Shown: one piece after another, positions 55,796 through 64,000 of the stretch
How the letters are laid out: each line of letters begins with the position of its first letter
Position numbering within the stretch: position 1 is the first letter of the stretch
From: Aerococcus urinaeequi
Lineage (GTDB): Bacteria; Bacillota; Bacilli; Lactobacillales; Aerococcaceae
NCBI RefSeq assembly: GCF_001543205.1
Contig: NZ_CP014162.1
Span: 806,001 to 870,000 of the forward strand
DNA: 64,000 bases
Direction of reading: 5' to 3'
Notes under the pieces: generated by a model
Database searches by the model: none
Told to the model about the DNA's origin: nothing
The model's input: the letters and a program-made list of their open reading frames with translations, nothing else
Made by a program: the position numbers and the translations under genes

Positions 55796-56512
55796 CTAGT
55801 CATTTGGCCCATTGCCATCAATGGGAAAATGCCCATATGTAGGCCTTTCAGTCAGAGGTGCTGCCCAGTGGACCGCATTTTTAATGACCCGCTGGATAGT
55901 TGGATGATAATAAGTCGGGAAGGTTTCATGACCTGGGTGGAAGTAAAAAATCTTCCCGTTACCCCGGCGATAGGTCATGCCTCCGCGGAATACTTCTCCG
56001 TTTGGATAACCGGTAATAAAAATCAGTTCATCCGGCGCCGGAACGTCAAAGTGTTCTCCATACATTTCTTCTTGGTCTAAATCAATCCACTCGCCCACAC
56101 CCTGGGTAATTGGGTGAGACGGATTCACATTCCACACCTTGGCAGAAAGCCCGTCCTCACGCCATTTCAAATTACAAGTCGTCCCCATCAATTTCTGGAA
56201 TATTTTAGAAAAATGACCCGAATGCAAGACAATCAGTCCCATGCCATCCAAAACGCGCTGGTGAACTCGGTCAACAATCTCATCTGCCACTTCACCATGT
56301 GCCATATGTCCCCACCAAAGGAGGACATCCGTTTGATTTAAGACTTCCTCGGTCAAGCCGTGTTCTGGCTGGTCTAGGGTTGCCATATTCACTTGAAAAT
56401 CTGCTGTTAAGAAACTAGCTAAGGCTTCATGAATCCCCTCTGGATAGACAGCTTTCACGTCCTCATCCGTCAATTCATGCCGGAATTCGTTCCATACTGT
56501 TACTCGAATCAT
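55796..56512 (-). CDS. ThuA-like trehalose-utilisation protein
   Basis: The protein has 238 residues. [10 protein letters not shown] at the start, [24 protein letters not shown] and [13 protein letters not shown] match the ThuA family, which has a glutamine-amidotransferase-like fold. In rhizobia, thuA and the oxidoreductase gene thuB are needed for disaccharide use through 3-keto derivatives. Here an oxidoreductase gene lies just upstream. The exact reaction is not known to me. Confidence 0.87.
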   Translation of the reverse strand: MIRVTVWNEFRHELTDEDVKAVYPEGIHEALASFLTADFQVNMATLDQPEHGLTEEVLNQTDVLLWWGHMAHGEVADEIVDRVHQRVLDGMGLIVLHSGHFSKIFQKLMGTTCNLKWREDGLSAKVWNVNPSHPITQGVGEWIDLDQEEMYGEHFDVPAPDELIFITGYPNGEVFRGGMTYRRGNGKIFYFHPGHETFPTYYHPTIQRVIKNAVHWAAPLTERPTYGHFPIDGNGPND

Positions 56513-56522
56513 CAGAATCCTC

Positions 56523-57617
56523 CTATTGATTTAGAAAAACGGGTTGTCCAGTTTTTGCTGATTGATAAATGGCTTCTAGAATTTCAGTCACTATCAAAGC
56601 TTCTCGCGGTTTTACAACCGGTTCTGTATCGTGAATAATGGCTTGAATCCATTGCTTTGCTTCCGCAACTTCAGGGTCATAGGCCTCCCCTTCAAAGAAG
56701 TCAACTGCACCTGGGTCAACAATGACTTGCTTGTCGAATAATAGGCCATGGTCTTCACCATTAATCGTTAACCCATCGTTCATATCCGCACCACCCTTAG
56801 TCCCGTGCAAGGTCGTTTTCGCCTCACCTGACTTAACGGTATTCAAGGCCCACGATGATTCTAGATAAATGCTCGCACCATTTTCCATGACGATATACCC
56901 AAAGGCTGAATCTTCTACAGCGAATTCTTTAGGATCCCATGAACCAAAGGCGTTGGCAGCATTTTCTGTGTCCGCTAATTTTCTATAAGTATTTCCAACG
57001 ACGTATTTGGGCTGATAATTGTCCATCATCCATAAAGTTAGATCAAGGGCATGGGTCCCGATATCAATTAAAGGGCCTCCGCCTTGCGCTTCCTCATCAA
57101 GGAATACACCCCAAGTTGGGACAGCACGACGACGAATTGCGTGGGCTTTAGCGTTGTAGATTTCACCCAATTGACCCTCTTGGCAGATGGCTTTTAGGTA
57201 TTGGCTGTCCTTTCTAAAACGGTTTTGATAGCCGATGGTTAATTTTTTGCCGTTTCGTTCAGCCGCTTCAATCATCGCTCGACCTTCTTCAGCTGTTTTG
57301 GCCATAGGTTTTTCGCACATTACGTGGTTGCCTGCATCAAGCGCTGCAATGGATAATTCTGCATGCGTCGCATTTGGGGTACAGACATGGACCACATCTA
57401 AGCTTTCTTCAGCCAACATATTCTGGTAATCGGTATATACATTGGATTCGCTGGTCCCAAACTTGGCTTTTCCAGCTAGGGCACGGTCTTCGATTAAATC
57501 ACAAAAGGCCACCAATTCTACCCCTTCAACTTGGGCTAAGGCTGGTAAATGCTTCTGCATCCCGATGCCTCCGCATCCGATAATAGCTACCTTTAAATTT
57601 GTTACTGATTCTGTCAT
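56523..57617 (-). CDS. Gfo/Idh/MocA-family oxidoreductase, ThuB-like (second of two)
   Basis: The protein has 364 residues. [14 protein letters not shown] binds NAD(P), CEKPMA has the catalytic lysine, and [10 protein letters not shown] and [14 protein letters not shown] follow. It is the first gene of the cluster, with AAGGAGG upstream. Its ThuA-like neighbour suggests a ThuB-type sugar 3-dehydrogenase. It differs clearly from the other oxidoreductase at 53728. Confidence 0.88.
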   Translation of the reverse strand: MTESVTNLKVAIIGCGGIGMQKHLPALAQVEGVELVAFCDLIEDRALAGKAKFGTSESNVYTDYQNMLAEESLDVVHVCTPNATHAELSIAALDAGNHVMCEKPMAKTAEEGRAMIEAAERNGKKLTIGYQNRFRKDSQYLKAICQEGQLGEIYNAKAHAIRRRAVPTWGVFLDEEAQGGGPLIDIGTHALDLTLWMMDNYQPKYVVGNTYRKLADTENAANAFGSWDPKEFAVEDSAFGYIVMENGASIYLESSWALNTVKSGEAKTTLHGTKGGADMNDGLTINGEDHGLLFDKQVIVDPGAVDFFEGEAYDPEVAEAKQWIQAIIHDTEPVVKPREALIVTEILEAIYQSAKTGQPVFLNQ

Positions 57618-57651
57618 GTGAATCCTCCTTATAAAATGTCATCTCAAAAGA

Positions 57652-57665
57652 ATGCAACCGGTTTC
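57652..57665 (-). promoter_or_regulatory. MalR-like operator upstream of the ThuA-like cluster
   Basis: GAAACCGGTTGCAT on the minus strand is the same as at malQ. Its TTGCAT serves as a possible -35 with TTATAA 17 bases downstream. Confidence 0.6.
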
Positions 57666-57678
57666 TTTAATTTCTATA

Positions 57679-57722
57679 GAAAAAGGCACACACGGTTCTT
57701 GTTAAGATTCGCATGTACCTTG
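57679..57722 (-). terminator. Rho-independent terminator after msmX
   Basis: On the minus strand AAGGTACATGCG pairs with CGTGTGTGCCTT (12 pairs with wobbles) and TTTTTC follows. Confidence 0.75.
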
Positions 57723-57728
57723 GTCGTG

Positions 57729-58832
57729 CTATTTAATCACTTTGCCTGTTTCAACATCGAAGAAGTGGGCCTTATTCATGTTAAAGGCAATCTTGATGGT
57801 TGAACCAACTTCATGGTAGTCACGGGCATCTACCACAGCAATGAACTCTTGTCCTTTAACATCTAAATACAGGATAGATGTTGCCCCTGTTAATTCGGAT
57901 ACCGTAATGGTTGGTTCGACAACCGTTTCTGGTGTAGCGTCTAAGGCCAATTGTTCAGACTGCATATCTTCTGGACGAATACCAAAAGTCACCGTTTTGC
58001 CGTCATAACCTTTCTCATCTAAAATGCGCCGAGATGGTGGGGTCACTTCAAGCTTGGTGCCACCTTCTAAATGAATATGGCCAGCTTCATACTTCACATC
58101 CACTAGGTTCATGGCAGGCGACCCCATAAATGCTGCTACAAAGGCATTTTCTGGGTTGTTATAGACTTCAAGCGGTGTCCCTACTTGTTGGATTTCACCA
58201 GCATTCATGATGACAATCCGGTCAGCCAAAGTCATGGCTTCTGTTTGGTCATGGGTTACATAGATAATGGTTGTGTTTAAACGTTTATGTAATTTAGCGA
58301 TCTCAGACCGCATGTGAACCCGTAATTTGGCATCCAAGTTGGATAAAGGCTCATCCATCAAGAAGGCTTTAGGTTGACGGACTACTGCACGTCCTAAGGC
58401 TACACGTTGACGTTGCCCACCAGATAAGGCGGCTGGTTTACGTTCTAATAAGTCCGTAATTTGCAGTAATTCTGCCGCTTCATCCACGCGCGTATCGATT
58501 TCTTTCTTGTCTACATTACGCAATTTCAAACCGAATGCCATGTTTTCACGCACAGTCATATGTGGGTATAGGGCATAGTTTTGGAATACCATGGCGATGT
58601 CACGTGTTTTAGGTGCCACATCGTTAACGACTTGTCCGTCAATAACCAAGTCCCCTTTAGTAATATCTTCCAAACCGGCTACCATCCGTAAGGTTGTCGA
58701 TTTCCCGCATCCGGAAGGACCTACGAAAACGATAAATTCGTTGTCTTTAATATCTAAATTGAAGTCCGTTACCGAAAACTTTTCTGCATTGTCGTATTTT
58801 TTATAAATATGATTTAATTTTATTTCAGCCAC
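57729..58832 (-). CDS. msmX: Carbohydrate ABC transporter ATP-binding protein
   Basis: The protein has 367 residues. Walker A is GPSGCGKST, the signature is LSGGQRQR, Walker B is FLMDEPLSNLDA, and a C-terminal TOBE regulatory domain follows (FGIRPEDM). It energises maltodextrin uptake and often serves several sugar importers. The start is GTG at 58832, with AGGAGA about nine bases upstream. Upstream in-frame codons to 58868 lack a site. Confidence 0.92.
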   Translation of the reverse strand: MAEIKLNHIYKKYDNAEKFSVTDFNLDIKDNEFIVFVGPSGCGKSTTLRMVAGLEDITKGDLVIDGQVVNDVAPKTRDIAMVFQNYALYPHMTVRENMAFGLKLRNVDKKEIDTRVDEAAELLQITDLLERKPAALSGGQRQRVALGRAVVRQPKAFLMDEPLSNLDAKLRVHMRSEIAKLHKRLNTTIIYVTHDQTEAMTLADRIVIMNAGEIQQVGTPLEVYNNPENAFVAAFMGSPAMNLVDVKYEAGHIHLEGGTKLEVTPPSRRILDEKGYDGKTVTFGIRPEDMQSEQLALDATPETVVEPTITVSELTGATSILYLDVKGQEFIAVVDARDYHEVGSTIKIAFNMNKAHFFDVETGKVIK

Positions 58833-58961
58833 AAGGCATTCTCCTATCTTCAAAAATGCACAGTTCAATTGTCATTTTCTTAAACTTGTTAAAGGTGATA
58901 CATGATCTATTTAAAGCATCTAGTCTAGATTCAAACAGGCTTCAAAATCATACTGGATGGA

Positions 58962-59810
58962 TTAAGCTTCCAACAGTTGAAATTCGTCCAAGGTTTGGTC
59001 GCGGAATCTTGTTTTCCACATGACTAAGAGCAGCATGGTCACTAGACCGATTGTTTGCAAGCTAGCCATTAAAGATACATCAAAGTTGTATAAACCGTAA
59101 GCCATAGCCAAGAAGGTCGGCAGTGATAGGGCGTTTAGGATTAAATTGATGGACTCTTTATAAGTTTCAATGGACGTAACTGGGCTCCCCTTGGTCATAT
59201 AGAACATGAGAGCCGCAATCCCAACCAAGAATAGGTTCATGGCTAGGAATATCAAGCTGATCACACTCGAGAAGATCAAGACCACTAAGACGCGGTTTTG
59301 GTCTAACCATTGCTGGCTCAAACTTTCCTGAATACCTGCTTGGTCAAGCCCTGTCAAGTCGAAGTCTTTGGTATAAAGGACCGTTGCCGTTGGCGCCCCA
59401 GCTTCCATTAAGACGAATTGATTCTCTTGGAAAATGAGTGCCGTTTTCCCGCTAGCTGCGAGTGTCTCTAGCTGATCGTCTGCTAATCCAAAGGCGACGG
59501 TTCCTTCAGCGCTTTCTGAAACCACTGGTTGGCCGATCAGCATTTCCCCATTTTCAAAGGTGACTTGCTGGATCTCGGCTACCACTTGGTCATCTACAAG
59601 GGCCATGGCATTGGGATAGTAGTCGGTTACGGGAAACTCGGTCATATTGGCATAGTTTAAGGTTACTGGAACTGTCATCAAACCGTTTAAAAAGAGGATG
59701 ACCAGCAACATTTGCCACCATTTGAGGTCATGTCGGTTAAACCAAATTTTGCTTGGTGTCCAAATACTCTTAAAGTAATTGATGGGAAATATTGCTTTTA
59801 ACACGTTCAT
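58962..59810 (-). CDS. malA: DUF1189 membrane protein, MalA-like
   Basis: The protein has 282 residues. One transmembrane segment near residue 40, a large extracytoplasmic part (about 60-165) and three or four C-terminal segments match DUF1189. It is known from maltodextrin operons of Lactobacillales, where its role is not settled. It lies between malG and msmX in the transporter operon. The ribosome binding site is weak. Confidence 0.82.
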   Translation of the reverse strand: MNVLKAIFPINYFKSIWTPSKIWFNRHDLKWWQMLLVILFLNGLMTVPVTLNYANMTEFPVTDYYPNAMALVDDQVVAEIQQVTFENGEMLIGQPVVSESAEGTVAFGLADDQLETLAASGKTALIFQENQFVLMEAGAPTATVLYTKDFDLTGLDQAGIQESLSQQWLDQNRVLVVLIFSSVISLIFLAMNLFLVGIAALMFYMTKGSPVTSIETYKESINLILNALSLPTFLAMAYGLYNFDVSLMASLQTIGLVTMLLLVMWKTRFRDQTLDEFQLLEA

Positions 59811-59873
59811 CGCCTATCTTTCTATCTGCTAATTGCTTGCTTAATCCGTAAGTTACTTGTGAAAAATCATGTA

Positions 59874-60731
59874 TTACCCTTTCGTACCACCAGCAGTTAA
59901 ACCAGATACAAAGTTCTTTTGTAAGTAGAAGAACATGATTGAAATTGGTAAGGCGATTAAGAGCGCCCCTGCCGCGAATAGGGTTACCCGTTGTTCACGA
60001 GGATTGGTAATAAATTGTTGTAACCCGATGGCTACGGTGTAATTTTCTGGTGAACGCAAGATGAAACGGGCTAGCATGTACTCACCGAATGGGGTCATAA
60101 ATGCCCATAAGGCTTGCACCGAAATCATTGGACGCACTAACGGTAAGACGATTTGTCCAAAGGTCCGTAAGTGGCCTGCCCCGTCTAATTTTGCGGATTC
60201 ATCTAGGTCAATTGGCACGGTATCAAAATACCCTTTCATCAACCATGAGTTCATTGGGATTGACCCGCCGACATAGGCGAAAATCAAGAACCATAATTTG
60301 TCTAGCCCCCCAACTAGTAAGGCCATAACGTAAAAGGCGGTCAAGGCTGCTGTTGTTGGAACCATTTGAACGATGATGAAGAATTTTAGGGATTGTTTAC
60401 GACCTGCGAACCGGTATCTTGAGTAGGCATATCCGGCTAAGGTAATAATCGTTACCTGTAAGGCCATGGTAATCACCGCAACGATTAAAGTATTAATATA
60501 CCACTGACCGTATTGGGTTTCTGTAAACAAGCGTTCAAAGTTACTTAGGGTAAACTGACCTGAGAAGTTCAAGTTAAAGGCAATTAAGTTTCCACCCCTA
60601 AAGGCTGATGTAATGGTGATCAGTAAGGGATAGATGATGATGATTGCCATAAAGACTAAGAAGGCATAGGTAAAGAATTGGGTCCAAAAGCGGCCGCGTT
60701 TTTGCGTGTTTGCTAATTTTTTCTCAGCCAT
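59874..60731 (-). CDS. malG: Maltodextrin ABC transporter permease (MalG/MalD type)
   Basis: The protein has 285 residues with six transmembrane segments. The EAA loop is visible as [22 protein letters not shown]. The C-terminus AGGTKG fits the family. It pairs with the MalF-type permease whose gene ends four bases upstream. Confidence 0.93.
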   Translation of the reverse strand: MAEKKLANTQKRGRFWTQFFTYAFLVFMAIIIIYPLLITITSAFRGGNLIAFNLNFSGQFTLSNFERLFTETQYGQWYINTLIVAVITMALQVTIITLAGYAYSRYRFAGRKQSLKFFIIVQMVPTTAALTAFYVMALLVGGLDKLWFLIFAYVGGSIPMNSWLMKGYFDTVPIDLDESAKLDGAGHLRTFGQIVLPLVRPMISVQALWAFMTPFGEYMLARFILRSPENYTVAIGLQQFITNPREQRVTLFAAGALLIALPISIMFFYLQKNFVSGLTAGGTKG

Positions 60732-60734
60732 GGC

Positions 60735-62072
60735 TTAATCCTCCATTTCAAAAGCATTGGTGTATTTAAAGATGATCAATGAAATCACAATAACTATAGT
60801 TGAGATGATGATGGTAATCGCGGATGATACGTTATATTGTGGCGATTGCCCTGTTGTCAACTTGTAGACCCATGAAATCAAGATATCTGTAGTCCCGGCA
60901 TTGTTCCCTACTGAACCAGGTCCACCTTCATTAAATAGGTAAATCATTGTGAAGTTGTTGAAGTTTCCTGTGTATTGCGTGATTAATACCGGTGCCGCAA
61001 CTGACAAGATATGCGGGAAGGTAATGAATCGGAATTTTTGGATTGGTGAAGCCCCGTCGATTGAAGCGGCTTCGTACCACTCACCTGGAATAGATTGTAA
61101 AATTGACGTGGTTAATACGTAAATGTATGGGAAACCAAGCCAACCTTGGATAGAAATTAATGCCACTTTAGTCCAGAATGGGTCCGTTTTCCAGGCTAAT
61201 GCCGGAATTTCTAAGAAAGGAATCAAATTGTTGATAAACGGAATGACCTGGGAGTTAATGGCCCCCGCTGACGGGTTAAACATATTGGAAAAAGTCAAAA
61301 TTGAGATGAAGGCGGGTACTGCCCATGGTAACAATAGGATAACTCCAAAGAAGCGACGGAATTTGATGAATGGTTGGTTCATCAGAATCGCTAGGAAGAT
61401 GCCTAGACCTACTTGCAAGGTTGTAGCAAATAGGGTCCAAATGACGGTCCATGAGAATACGGCACCGAATGTTTCTCGGTAAGTTGTTAAGGTAAAAATA
61501 GAATTAAAGGTCTCCAACCCTGTCCACTCAATGAGTTTAGCCGGTGGAATGTGCTGGAAGTCATAGTTGGTAAAAACGATTAAAATCGTTACGACTACAG
61601 GGAATACAATGGCAAATAACATTAAAATATAAGCGGGAATGGTTAATAAATAAGGGAAACCTGATTCGTAGAGGTTGTTTAAAATATCCTTAGCGGAACG
61701 GTTGACCTTGTCTGGGTTAATAGCATTTAATTTGGCCACATTCCGGGCATCCCACATTTGCACAGCGTAGAAAATAATAAAGATGACAGTTATTAATAAT
61801 TCAAGTACCCCTTCAATTAAGAGGAAGAGGGAATGATCTTCACGAGGTGTTATCCCAAGCGTAACCAAACCGTTAAAGGCATCAAAGCCAAAACTGAATA
61901 AATGGAGAATATATAAGGCAAAAATGACTAAAAAGATGACGCCTTTTAGTACTTGCTTATTTAAAAATTGTCCCCCACCAGGAATGATTGAAGCCAGTGT
62001 TGCTTTATTAATCTGACTCTTTTGCTTGGAAGTGAAGTTCACTTTTTTTCTTTCTTTTGCAGTTTTAACCAC
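60735..62072 (-). CDS. malF: Maltodextrin ABC transporter permease (MalF/MalC type)
   Basis: The protein has about 445 residues. Eight transmembrane segments include two extra N-terminal ones, as in Gram-positive MalC. The EAA loop is YEAASIDGASPIQKFRFITFP. The GTG at 62072 is preferred, since AAGGAG lies nine bases upstream; a GTG at 62090 would contain that Shine-Dalgarno. Confidence 0.92.
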   Translation of the reverse strand: MVKTAKERKKVNFTSKQKSQINKATLASIIPGGGQFLNKQVLKGVIFLVIFALYILHLFSFGFDAFNGLVTLGITPREDHSLFLLIEGVLELLITVIFIIFYAVQMWDARNVAKLNAINPDKVNRSAKDILNNLYESGFPYLLTIPAYILMLFAIVFPVVVTILIVFTNYDFQHIPPAKLIEWTGLETFNSIFTLTTYRETFGAVFSWTVIWTLFATTLQVGLGIFLAILMNQPFIKFRRFFGVILLLPWAVPAFISILTFSNMFNPSAGAINSQVIPFINNLIPFLEIPALAWKTDPFWTKVALISIQGWLGFPYIYVLTTSILQSIPGEWYEAASIDGASPIQKFRFITFPHILSVAAPVLITQYTGNFNNFTMIYLFNEGGPGSVGNNAGTTDILISWVYKLTTGQSPQYNVSSAITIIISTIVIVISLIIFKYTNAFEMED

Positions 62073-62173
62073 TGCAACCAACTCCTTCACTAGAAAACCA
62101 TGACAGGTATCATAGATTCTTTTTGTTTAATAGTTCATTACTTAAAAATTTATGCCACTTCTTATAATAAGAA

Positions 62174-62216
62174 GGATGGCTCAGCGATGATTACTAAACC
62201 ATTAGCTAAACCATCC
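62174..62216 (-). terminator. Intercistronic hairpin between malX and malF
   Basis: On the minus strand GGATGGTTTAGC pairs with GCTGAGCCATCC (12 pairs). The following TTCTTATTAT is a weak T tract. It could partially terminate or protect the malX message, giving more binding protein than permease. Confidence 0.65.
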
Positions 62217-62240
62217 TCAATGTTTTTAAAGATGTGTCAC

Positions 62241-63515
62241 TTAGTATTTTTGTGCAATGTTATCTACAATCACTTGAACAGCGTCGTCTGCTGATTGTTG
62301 TGCAGATTTGTTGCCTGATACTGCATCAAACATCATTGTTTCAGCACCTGTCCAAACTTCAGCCATTTCTGGAATATTTGGCATTGGTACAGCATCGTTA
62401 TATTGTTCGATAACAGCAATCGCTAATTCATTTTCACCGGCATCCACAACTGCCTGACGGGCTTGTTGGTTAGCTGGTACTTCTGAGTTAAATTCATGTA
62501 GGCTATTCATATTTTCTTCAGTCGTTACATATTCTAACCATTGTTGTGCGGCTTCTTCATTTTCAGTGTAGCCTGAAACAATCCAGCCCTTACCACCACC
62601 GAATGTTTGGTAAGCTTCCCCATTTGGCAATGTTGGGATTGCAGCAACGCCGTAGTCAACGCCACCTTCTTGGTAAGAAGCTGCAGACCATGGTCCGCCG
62701 ATTACTGCAGCTGTACTGCCAGAGATGAAGGTTTCATCTACGAAGCTACCAGCTGAAGTTGTATCTAACATACCTTCTGGCCATTTTTCGTACCATGTTT
62801 GTGCGTATTCAATCCCTTCAACAGCACCTTCAGTATTTAAACCGATGTCAGCTGTATCAGTACCATCTTGCCCGAAGATGTAGCCACCGTAACCAGCAAT
62901 TAAACCGTAAGCAGAGTAGAAGTCTACCCAGTTTGCTAAGAAGCCAGTGTTTTTGCCTGATTCAGAAGAGTAGTCATATGCTGAATCTTCTGATAAGGTT
63001 TCCAATTCTTCAAATGTTGTTGGGGCAGTATCGATTAATTCTTTGTTGTAGTAAAGGACTAAGGCTTCAACTACATAAGGCATACCGTAAATTTCGTCAT
63101 TAGCTGTTACTTGACGCTCGTCTGTTTCGTCATAACGACCATCATCTGGCAGTGTTACTGGTAATAAATGTCCTTGAATACCTAGGTTTCCGATCCGGTC
63201 GTAAGGGGCGATTGTCACGTCTGGCGCAATCCCTGCTGGACCATCTAATGAAAGTGAGTCTAAGGTTTCGAACATTTCACGTTCAACAACTTCAACGTCA
63301 ATCCCTGTCTCTTCTTCAAAGGCTGGGGCAATTTCGTTTACGTAATCTACATAGTCAGCACCAACTGATACTTGTAAGGTGCTACCGCTTGCACTATCTG
63401 ATCCGCCATCTGAACTAGCAGATTCTTCGCCACCATTCCCACATGCTGCAAGCACTAAAGCAGCTGACGCTGTTACCAAACCAAAGGCTGTTTTCTTCCA
63501 CTGCAATTTACTCAT
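62241..63515 (-). CDS. malX: Maltodextrin-binding lipoprotein
   Basis: The protein has 424 residues. The signal peptide ends in a lipobox (LAAC, Cys25), followed by a Ser/Gly linker and a MalE-type bilobal fold (GIAPDVTIAPYDRIG, YGMPYVVEALVLYYNKE). It delivers maltodextrins to MalF-MalG. AGGAGG lies before the ATG. A perfect cre site and a MalR-like operator lie upstream. Confidence 0.93.
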   Translation of the reverse strand: MSKLQWKKTAFGLVTASAALVLAACGNGGEESASSDGGSDSASGSTLQVSVGADYVDYVNEIAPAFEEETGIDVEVVEREMFETLDSLSLDGPAGIAPDVTIAPYDRIGNLGIQGHLLPVTLPDDGRYDETDERQVTANDEIYGMPYVVEALVLYYNKELIDTAPTTFEELETLSEDSAYDYSSESGKNTGFLANWVDFYSAYGLIAGYGGYIFGQDGTDTADIGLNTEGAVEGIEYAQTWYEKWPEGMLDTTSAGSFVDETFISGSTAAVIGGPWSAASYQEGGVDYGVAAIPTLPNGEAYQTFGGGKGWIVSGYTENEEAAQQWLEYVTTEENMNSLHEFNSEVPANQQARQAVVDAGENELAIAVIEQYNDAVPMPNIPEMAEVWTGAETMMFDAVSGNKSAQQSADDAVQVIVDNIAQKY

Positions 63516-63548
63516 TTACTTTTCCTCCTAAAATATAAATACCCATAG

Positions 63549-63562
63549 TGTAATCGCTTACA
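63549..63562 (-). promoter_or_regulatory. cre site upstream of malX
   Basis: TGTAAGCGATTACA (minus strand) matches TGWAANCGNTNWCA at every position, 34 bases before the malX start, so CcpA repression is expected. Confidence 0.8.
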
Positions 63563-63590
63563 CAGATTATTGCACATGATTATTTTCTTT

Positions 63591-63603
63591 GCAACCGTTT
63601 TCG
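63591..63603 (-). promoter_or_regulatory. MalR-like operator upstream of malX
   Basis: CGAAAACGGTTGC on the minus strand is a variant of the GAAACCGGTTGCAT site found at malQ and the ThuA-like cluster. Confidence 0.55.
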
Positions 63604-63667
63604 TAACTCACTTATAATATTTTTTTACTTTTAATATATTGCAAGAACCCTATTTTCACTAATAGGC

Positions 63668-64000
63668 TTAATCTACACTAACTAAGTAAGTTCCTGGACT
63701 CACATATATGTAATCGCATTCAATTTCTGCAATATTGGTTAAGACAATTTTTGTATTTTTATCTACTACAATTTTTAGGTCTTGATTCCCTTGATTAAAA
63801 TATGCCCGCAGGGTTTGCCCTTGATAATTCTTTTTAAAAGCTAATATTCGATCACTTGGCAAGTCGCGTGACCAATCTAGGCTGGCAGAGTGAATGAGAT
63901 TACTATAGGTTTGTCGCATTTTTATGAGACCTTTAGTGAACTGTAACATCGCTTGATCTTGCTTATCCTTTTCCCAGACCATACATTTGCGGTTATCTGG
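63668..64000 (-). CDS. GH13 alpha-glycosidase / neopullulanase, C-terminal part (partial)
   Basis: The gene enters from beyond the window; the visible frame is open to base 64000 and begins PDNRKCMVWEKD. PD.RK.M.W followed by FTKGLIKMRQTYS is the usual end of the catalytic barrel in GH13 maltogenic amylases and neopullulanases. A short beta-domain follows. It probably cuts maltodextrins or cyclodextrins inside the cell. Its stop lies 152 bases before malX, with a cre site and operator in the gap. Confidence 0.8.
   Translation of the reverse strand, partial: PDNRKCMVWEKDKQDQAMLQFTKGLIKMRQTYSNLIHSASLDWSRDLPSDRILAFKKNYQGQTLRAYFNQGNQDLKIVVDKNTKIVLTNIAEIECDYIYVSPGTYLVSVD

Overview
The window looks like chromosome from a low-GC Gram-positive bacterium of the order Lactobacillales. 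The signs are AGGAGG-type ribosome binding sites, frequent TTG and GTG starts, CtsR and cre operators, an ntpFIKECGABD V-type ATPase operon like that of Enterococcus hirae, and many PTS and maltodextrin genes. An Aerococcaceae-like genome (for example Aerococcus) is my best guess, but this is inference. Most genes lie on the minus strand.

Layout. 1-3180: ordinary metabolic genes (end of a metallo-beta-lactamase-fold hydrolase, a 2-keto-4-pentenoate-hydratase-like enzyme, a quinone-oxidoreductase-like dehydrogenase) and a decayed TRAP-transporter binding-protein gene. 3190-15240: an AT-rich, all-minus-strand DNA modification and defence island of eight genes. Six form one unit: Z1/SF2 helicase-like ATPase, MORC/MutL-like GHKL ATPase, an unrecognised protein, a DUF6339-like protein, a PLD-fold NgoFVII-like nuclease and a C5 cytosine methyltransferase. 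A second unit with its own promoter follows: another C5 methyltransferase and a nuclease-like protein. 15335-16180: a structured leader and a membrane protein. 16250-16683: SRP RNA and a second structured RNA that resembles 6S RNA. 16691-25324: the V-type ATPase operon, whose rotor subunit keeps the known Na+ ligands. 25379-31510: tadA, the trehalose genes treP, treC and treR, and two small envelope genes. 31562-42744: nucleoside hydrolase, prephenate dehydratase, ctsR-clpC, a citrate transporter with an NAD-type isocitrate dehydrogenase, a HAD phosphatase, a glycosyltransferase and a TVP38-type membrane protein. 42885-43460: a four-tRNA cluster (Gly, Leu, Arg, Pro) with promoter and terminator. 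43582-48308: a lipoprotein, a three-gene ABC exporter, a ROK kinase and an orphan PTS EIIB. 48477-64000: a carbohydrate region with glgP, malQ, malR, a ThuA-like sugar-modifying cluster, msmX, malA, malG, malF, malX and the end of a GH13 glycosidase.

How it fits together. Imported trehalose and maltodextrins are cleaved by TreC, MalQ, GlgP and the GH13 enzyme. The same GAAACCGGTTGCAT-type operator lies upstream of malQ, the ThuA-like cluster and, in a variant form, malX, so one LacI-type regulator (MalR at 52557) may control all three. Perfect cre sites lie upstream of treP and malX. The least familiar biology is the island at 3190-15240. Its main operon matches the prokaryotic MORC/Z1 gene neighbourhoods that have been proposed to be restriction systems, and it contains at least one protein I cannot assign.
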